DNA from: Mikrocytos mackini
Taxonomy: Eukaryota > Endomyxa > Ascetosporea > Mikrocytida > Mikrocytiidae
Length of the DNA: 44,294 bases
Assembly (NCBI GenBank): GCA_030180075.1
Contig: JASNJN010000120.1
Location: 1-44,294, forward strand
Direction: 5' to 3'
Each line of letters opens with the position of its first letter. The first letter of the stretch is position 1. Shown piece by piece: positions 40,122-44,294 of the stretch. Under the pieces are notes generated by a model. It was not told the DNA's origin, ran no database searches, and saw nothing but the letters and a program-made list of their open reading frames with translations. The position numbers and the translations under genes were made by a program.

Positions 40122-43047
40122 ATTTATGTAAAAGAACGAACAAACCAATTACACTTCACCACTCCAAACACCATCGGAAGAGGCAGGTTCAAAAACATAT
40201 GTGTAATTGAGACAAACAATCCAGACGAGCGATATTTGGTTGTTGTCACATCTCTAGCTATCGAAGTGTTTATATATGCATTGTATCCTGTACAATTAAG
40301 TTGTCGTTCTTTGCAGAAAACTGTAGATAAGTCCTTTCTATTGGATTTCGACAAGAAAAATAACGTGTTACCGTTTGTCATTTTAAATGGCGGTAATTTG
40401 GAGTCACACTACATAATAACAATACACAACAAAAAAGCTTACATAAAACAAATAAAATTGATTACAGAACAAGAGGAAAATTTTAACAAAAACAACACAA
40501 GAATAACTTACCAATTGAATCTTGGTAGTAATAAAATACATTTGTCTTGGGGAGAAAACTTAATTAGAAACTATGAGTTTGAATTCAAAGCAGAAAAGTT
40601 CAAAATAACAAACGTAGAATTAAAAACCTTAAAACATATATTTATGTTTAAGACAAAGAAGAAAATATCATAGGGTGTATTTCGATAATCAGAAGAATAT
40701 AACATAACGTTGACGAACACGAATATAGAGGAAAGATCTGTGTGGGCACAAATAATATCTTTGTATACTTATACAACTCCGTTACAAAGAAGCAATGCAA
40801 CCACATATTTGTTAACAACAAAAAGGAAAAAATGATTTAGTTTTGACAGAAATACCTATAATAAACGCGGAATTTCAGTCGTTTGTTCAAGACCCTTCTA
40901 ACGAACACCAATTGTACCTTACTGGCTTCTTGGCGACAGTAAGCATAAACCTAGACATTGTAAAAGAAAGTGGTGTAGAAAGAGGTGTTGTTACATACAA
41001 ACACTCAGAAGATCTTAATCGGTTTCAAAATGACATTAGTTACGAGTCTGACAAAGATCGATTCATGAAAAATTATCAACCAATTCCTATGATTGAGGAA
41101 GAACGGCCAATTCCATTTGGAAGTACTCCAGATGACTCACATGAATGTGTAAATTGGAGCAAAGGAGGGCTAAGACCAAATTGGTATTTAATTACAAACC
41201 ATGTTTTAATTTAAATGGCAAGACATTGTTACTTGTGGCGAAGTATTATGGATTACAACTTATAGATTTAAATGAAGGATTTGCAAAAGAACCCATCAAG
41301 CTTAGAGATGATTTTAAAATTTATTTTGAAAGTTCACACGAAATATACAGAAACGGAGATGTTATCGTCTTAGTTGCCGAAAATAATGAGGGGGAAGACG
41401 ACAAACAGACATACATAGTGGAAATAAACATTAAAGATACAACAAATGTTAACATTACAATAACAGAAATAGGAAACGTTGATCGTATAAAGCGTGTGCA
41501 ATTTAAAAAAGTTATAAATAGGATGTTTGTGATGAAAGAAAATAATTTGTTTTATATACACAAGGAACTCAGAGAACAAAACAAAAAACATTTTATAAAC
41601 ACAGATGCAAGCTTAAGAATATGGAACACTTTATGGTATAAAAATAAAGAAAGTAATATTTACAAAGGGCACTCGATTAAATGTATAAATATAACAAACA
41701 ATAATGCAACAGAAACAATAAAAGAAGATAGCAACATAATATTGCAACAAACATACAATATAGATGGTGTTCAACACAACTTTTCAATAACCAGGGATAA
41801 CTTAATTTTATTCTTTATTCATTCAACACAGAACTTTACTAACAAAAGAGAAATTTATATAGAAAATCAGAAAACTAACAAATTTATTATTCCGTTTAGT
41901 CCTAACGAGTGTTTTATAAAAGACTCCATTATATACTTATTCGATGGAAATACTTATTGTTATACAGCTAGTATGGAAGTTGACACTAACAATCCAGACA
42001 TTATAAATTTTAATAGACTAGAAGAAGACATGAATATTGTAGAATCATTTATTGAAAAGATTCTCTTTTCCGACAGCGTTGAAAAATGAACGGTTATTTA
42101 ATGCGCGTTGTTATTCATAAACTATACATAGAACTATCTTTTATAAAAGGAGAAAAGTTTGTGTCTAAGCAGAATTACATTCTTTACGCCGGGAATTCTT
42201 CGAATAGGAAAGAAAGCCAACTAAATAAAGCCAAATTTAAATTGTTAAAAAGGAACGACAACTATTTAGAGATACAAATAGAAAATGTAACTTATATAGT
42301 TTTGTTAAATGAAAGCCCTAACGACCCCTCTTTAATAAAAGTAGACATTGTTGAAATAGATAGAGATTTCAGCGAAGGACATCCACTTACAGTTGGGTAC
42401 AGTTTAGTACACTTGGATAATGTCAAAAATTGTTCATCAACTGAATTTCATTTCTGCGAACACTTAAACACAATATTTTACTCTAAGGAAAACAAGTTCA
42501 CAAATGTCAACTTAAACAAACAGACTGCTAAGGAATTTGAAGTTTCGAATGAAAGATATAGTTGTGTAAAAGCCATAAATTGTTATGATATAGGAGATAG
42601 GCATTTCATTGGTTGCGTACTTTCAGGCGATAAAAGTATTGATAGAATGCTTGGTTATCCTCGAAGTGAGGCATATTTCTTTGACAAAAGAACGGAATAT
42701 CTCCACCTCATATTGAAAAAAGATTTTGTTGGTGACGTTGTGCATTTTTAGTTTCTAGTACAGGCCTTATTATAGTAAAGAGTAAAAAGAACTGGCCTTG
42801 TTATTTGAACCTGGAAGAAGACCAAATTAAATATGGTAGAGACATAAGACACAAATTTAACAGGAACAGACATTTTGTTGTGCGCAGTGATGTGTTATAT
42901 GCGATTGATAATAAAGACACCGTTCTTGGCGGGACACTAGAAGATAATAAACTTTCCCTGAATGAAGTCTGGAAGTTTAATCAATGTTATTATAACTATA
43001 ATATCGAAGTAGTTGGAAAATTCATAATTTCAATGATTAAAATTTAA
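40122..43047 (+). pseudogene. Long unrecognised gene spread over several frames
   Basis: About 2.9 kb coding in one direction. Successive open pieces follow each other closely: 40122-40673, about 40700-41214, 41145-42089, 42086-42751, and about 42740-43047. The pieces overlap or abut and each next frame is already open before the previous stop, so they look like one protein of about 900 residues with about four frame changes. Several changes lie at A or T runs (AAAAAA near 40830, TTTT near 41205, AAAAA near 42084, TTTTT near 42747). Sequence is rich in Asn, Lys, Ile and beta-strand-like alternation (RYLVVVTSLAIEVFIYALYP, KTLLLVAKYYGLQLIDLNEG, FIIPFSPNECFIKDSIIYLF), which could fit a beta-propeller protein, but I recognise no family. 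It is either a decayed host gene or a real gene with assembly indels. No ATG opens the first piece. Confidence 0.6.
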
Positions 43048-43546
43048 AACCACAACTTTTTAATATATTAAAGGCATTATTTTAAGCTAAAAACACGATT
43101 AAACTGTTTACATGTGCTCTGAAGGGTCTATTTCGTGTTTTTGTAAACGATTTTTTTTCGAGGGGGCACTTGCGGCCCACTTCTCAAAAAAATAAAAATT
43201 CCAATATTTTCACCCGTTTTTCGTAAACAGACTCAAACGGACCGGAAACATGATTTTAGACCAATGAAAACGCAAACAAACCCAAACAAACCCAAAACAC
43301 CCTAACCAACATTTGAAACCCCCAGAATTTTTTAAAAAAGTTGTGGTTTGAGGACAAATCAATTTCAATAGCAAGTGATCAAAAGAGTCTTTGATATTTT
43401 GATCTTGAAAGTAAACAAAATGGGTTTATGGAATTTAAAAGCGAAGTAGTTAAGGTGTATGAAAGAAATGATGAGGTTATTATAAAACTTAGAAATTGGG
43501 AAAGTATCAAAATATAATTATTATAATTATTATTAAGTATAGACGT
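43048..43546. other. Intergenic stretch, low complexity
   Basis: No gene seen. Contains A-rich low-complexity sequence with a short AAACAAACCC repeat near 43270-43300. Confidence 0.4.
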
Positions 43547-43610
43547 TTGCAAAACTGTTCGTACGATATTGCAAAACTGTTCGTACGATATTGCAAAATT
43601 ATTCGTACGG
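43547..43610. repeat. 22-bp tandem repeat, about 2.9 units
   Basis: Unit TTGCAAAACTGTTCGTACGA plus TA. Two identical units (43547-43568, 43569-43590) and a third diverged partial unit. Each contains the palindrome CGTACG. Confidence 0.85.
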
Positions 43611-43825
43611 AAAATCGAAGAAATTTTTCGTGAATAAAATTTTTTTATGTTATTTTTATTTTCAAAAAAATAGTTGCGAATGGTGTTTTAAAGTGTATTG
43701 ATAAAATTATGGGCACAATTTCCGAAGATAGACATGTAGTATTATTAGTTTCATATTTTGTAGGATTTTATATACAATATTTATTTTCAAAATTTAATAT
43801 ATAAGGGGACTATTATATATTTTAA

Positions 43826-44294
43826 TTAAAAACGGTCAATCCAACCGAAAATATANAACCGCCAACGAGGCAAAGTAACCAGCATGTGGCTAGTGATTCC
43901 GATAGCGTTACCGTAAACTCACCCGTGGCATCGNAACCTNCCACAGGGCCAACACCCAATGCTCGACAACATCGGACTTATCGCAAGGTTCGGCCCCGCG
44001 AGCACGAACAAATGCTCGAATTGCGTAACGCGGGAGAGTCTTATGGTCAGATAGCCAGACGCCTGAGGAAATCGAAGAGTACCGTTGCAAGCGCCATAAC
44101 TCGCAGTAGCCCAAGTGGCTTTAACGCGCAAGAAAGTATAGCACCGCAAACCAACACAGCTGCTCTTGGAACCGAAGGGGATGGTATATCGAGGCCGACA
44201 ACAGGCATCGCGCAGGAGATCCTGCAGATACCTGGTAGGAGAACTGTGATCACGGCTGAAATAGGAAGGGAAATAGTGCGCTTGGTGGAAGAGG
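43826..44294 (+). CDS. Partial GC-richer element gene with helix-turn-helix
   Basis: An open frame runs from 43826 (after a TAA) to the window edge and includes three ambiguous bases (43856, 43934, 43940). The peptide contains a homeodomain-like helix-turn-helix (EHEQMLELRNAGESYGQIAR, then RLRKSKSTVASAI), typical of transposase and resolvase DNA-binding domains. The start of the frame coincides with a sharp rise in G+C, marking an element boundary. Codon use resembles the RLE LINE copies, so this may be the 5' part of such an element; a Tc1/mariner or IS30-like transposase N-terminus is the alternative. The true start codon is unclear; the first ATG in frame lies within the helix-turn-helix. 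Confidence 0.55.

Noticed and set aside
43547-43610. CRISPR-like array
   Set aside because: The repeat units are contiguous with no spacers, in a eukaryotic context.

Overview
The window is AT-rich eukaryotic DNA. It holds one compact island of intronless host genes surrounded by transposable elements. The host genes lie 80-200 bp apart, are transcribed in divergent or convergent pairs, and encode short versions of core eukaryotic proteins: an FCP/SCP-type phosphatase, a DHHC palmitoyltransferase, the DIS3/Rrp44 exosome nuclease and a CDC20/Cdh1-type APC/C activator. Two further genes encode lineage-specific membrane or secreted proteins. This style fits a microsporidian with a large, transposon-rich genome. 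That assignment is an inference from gene style; no rRNA or marker sequence was seen to confirm it.

Layout. 1-552: 3' end of a LINE with a restriction-like endonuclease. 629-2589: decayed hAT transposon. 2980-12930: host gene island. 13320-14072: broken zinc-finger/WRKY-like, MULE-type gene hit by a hAT MITE. 14624-15819: a pogo-like MITE nested in another. 16336-16506: small hAT MITE. 16651-18978: hAT element X with a transposase. 18987-28520: two matching ends of a second hAT family (Y) bracket 9.5 kb. This span contains a Y transposase gene split by yet another hAT MITE, a second LINE fragment, two further hAT-type insertions and a small unrecognised frameshifted gene. 29650-32064: Ty3/gypsy fossil on the minus strand, invaded by a hAT that was itself invaded by a Y-family MITE. 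32065-34789: more pogo-like and hAT-like pieces. 34876-39154: young Ty3/gypsy element with 163-bp LTRs. 40122-43047: a long unrecognised gene in several frames. 43826-44294: start of a GC-richer element gene with a helix-turn-helix.

The main theme outside the gene island is hAT transposition. I can delimit about ten hAT-type insertions with at least eight distinct terminal repeats; eight of them have exact or nearly exact 8-bp target duplications. Several are nested, so their order can be read directly. The Y family inserts at the palindromic core TTTAAA. Its ends carry GC-rich CCCGACCCG palindromes, and its full-length copy may carry non-transposase cargo.

Several non-transposon genes (the phosphatase, the gene at 24.9-25.8 kb and the long gene at 40.1-43.0 kb) change reading frame close to short A or T runs. 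The sequence alone cannot separate real decay from assembly indels.
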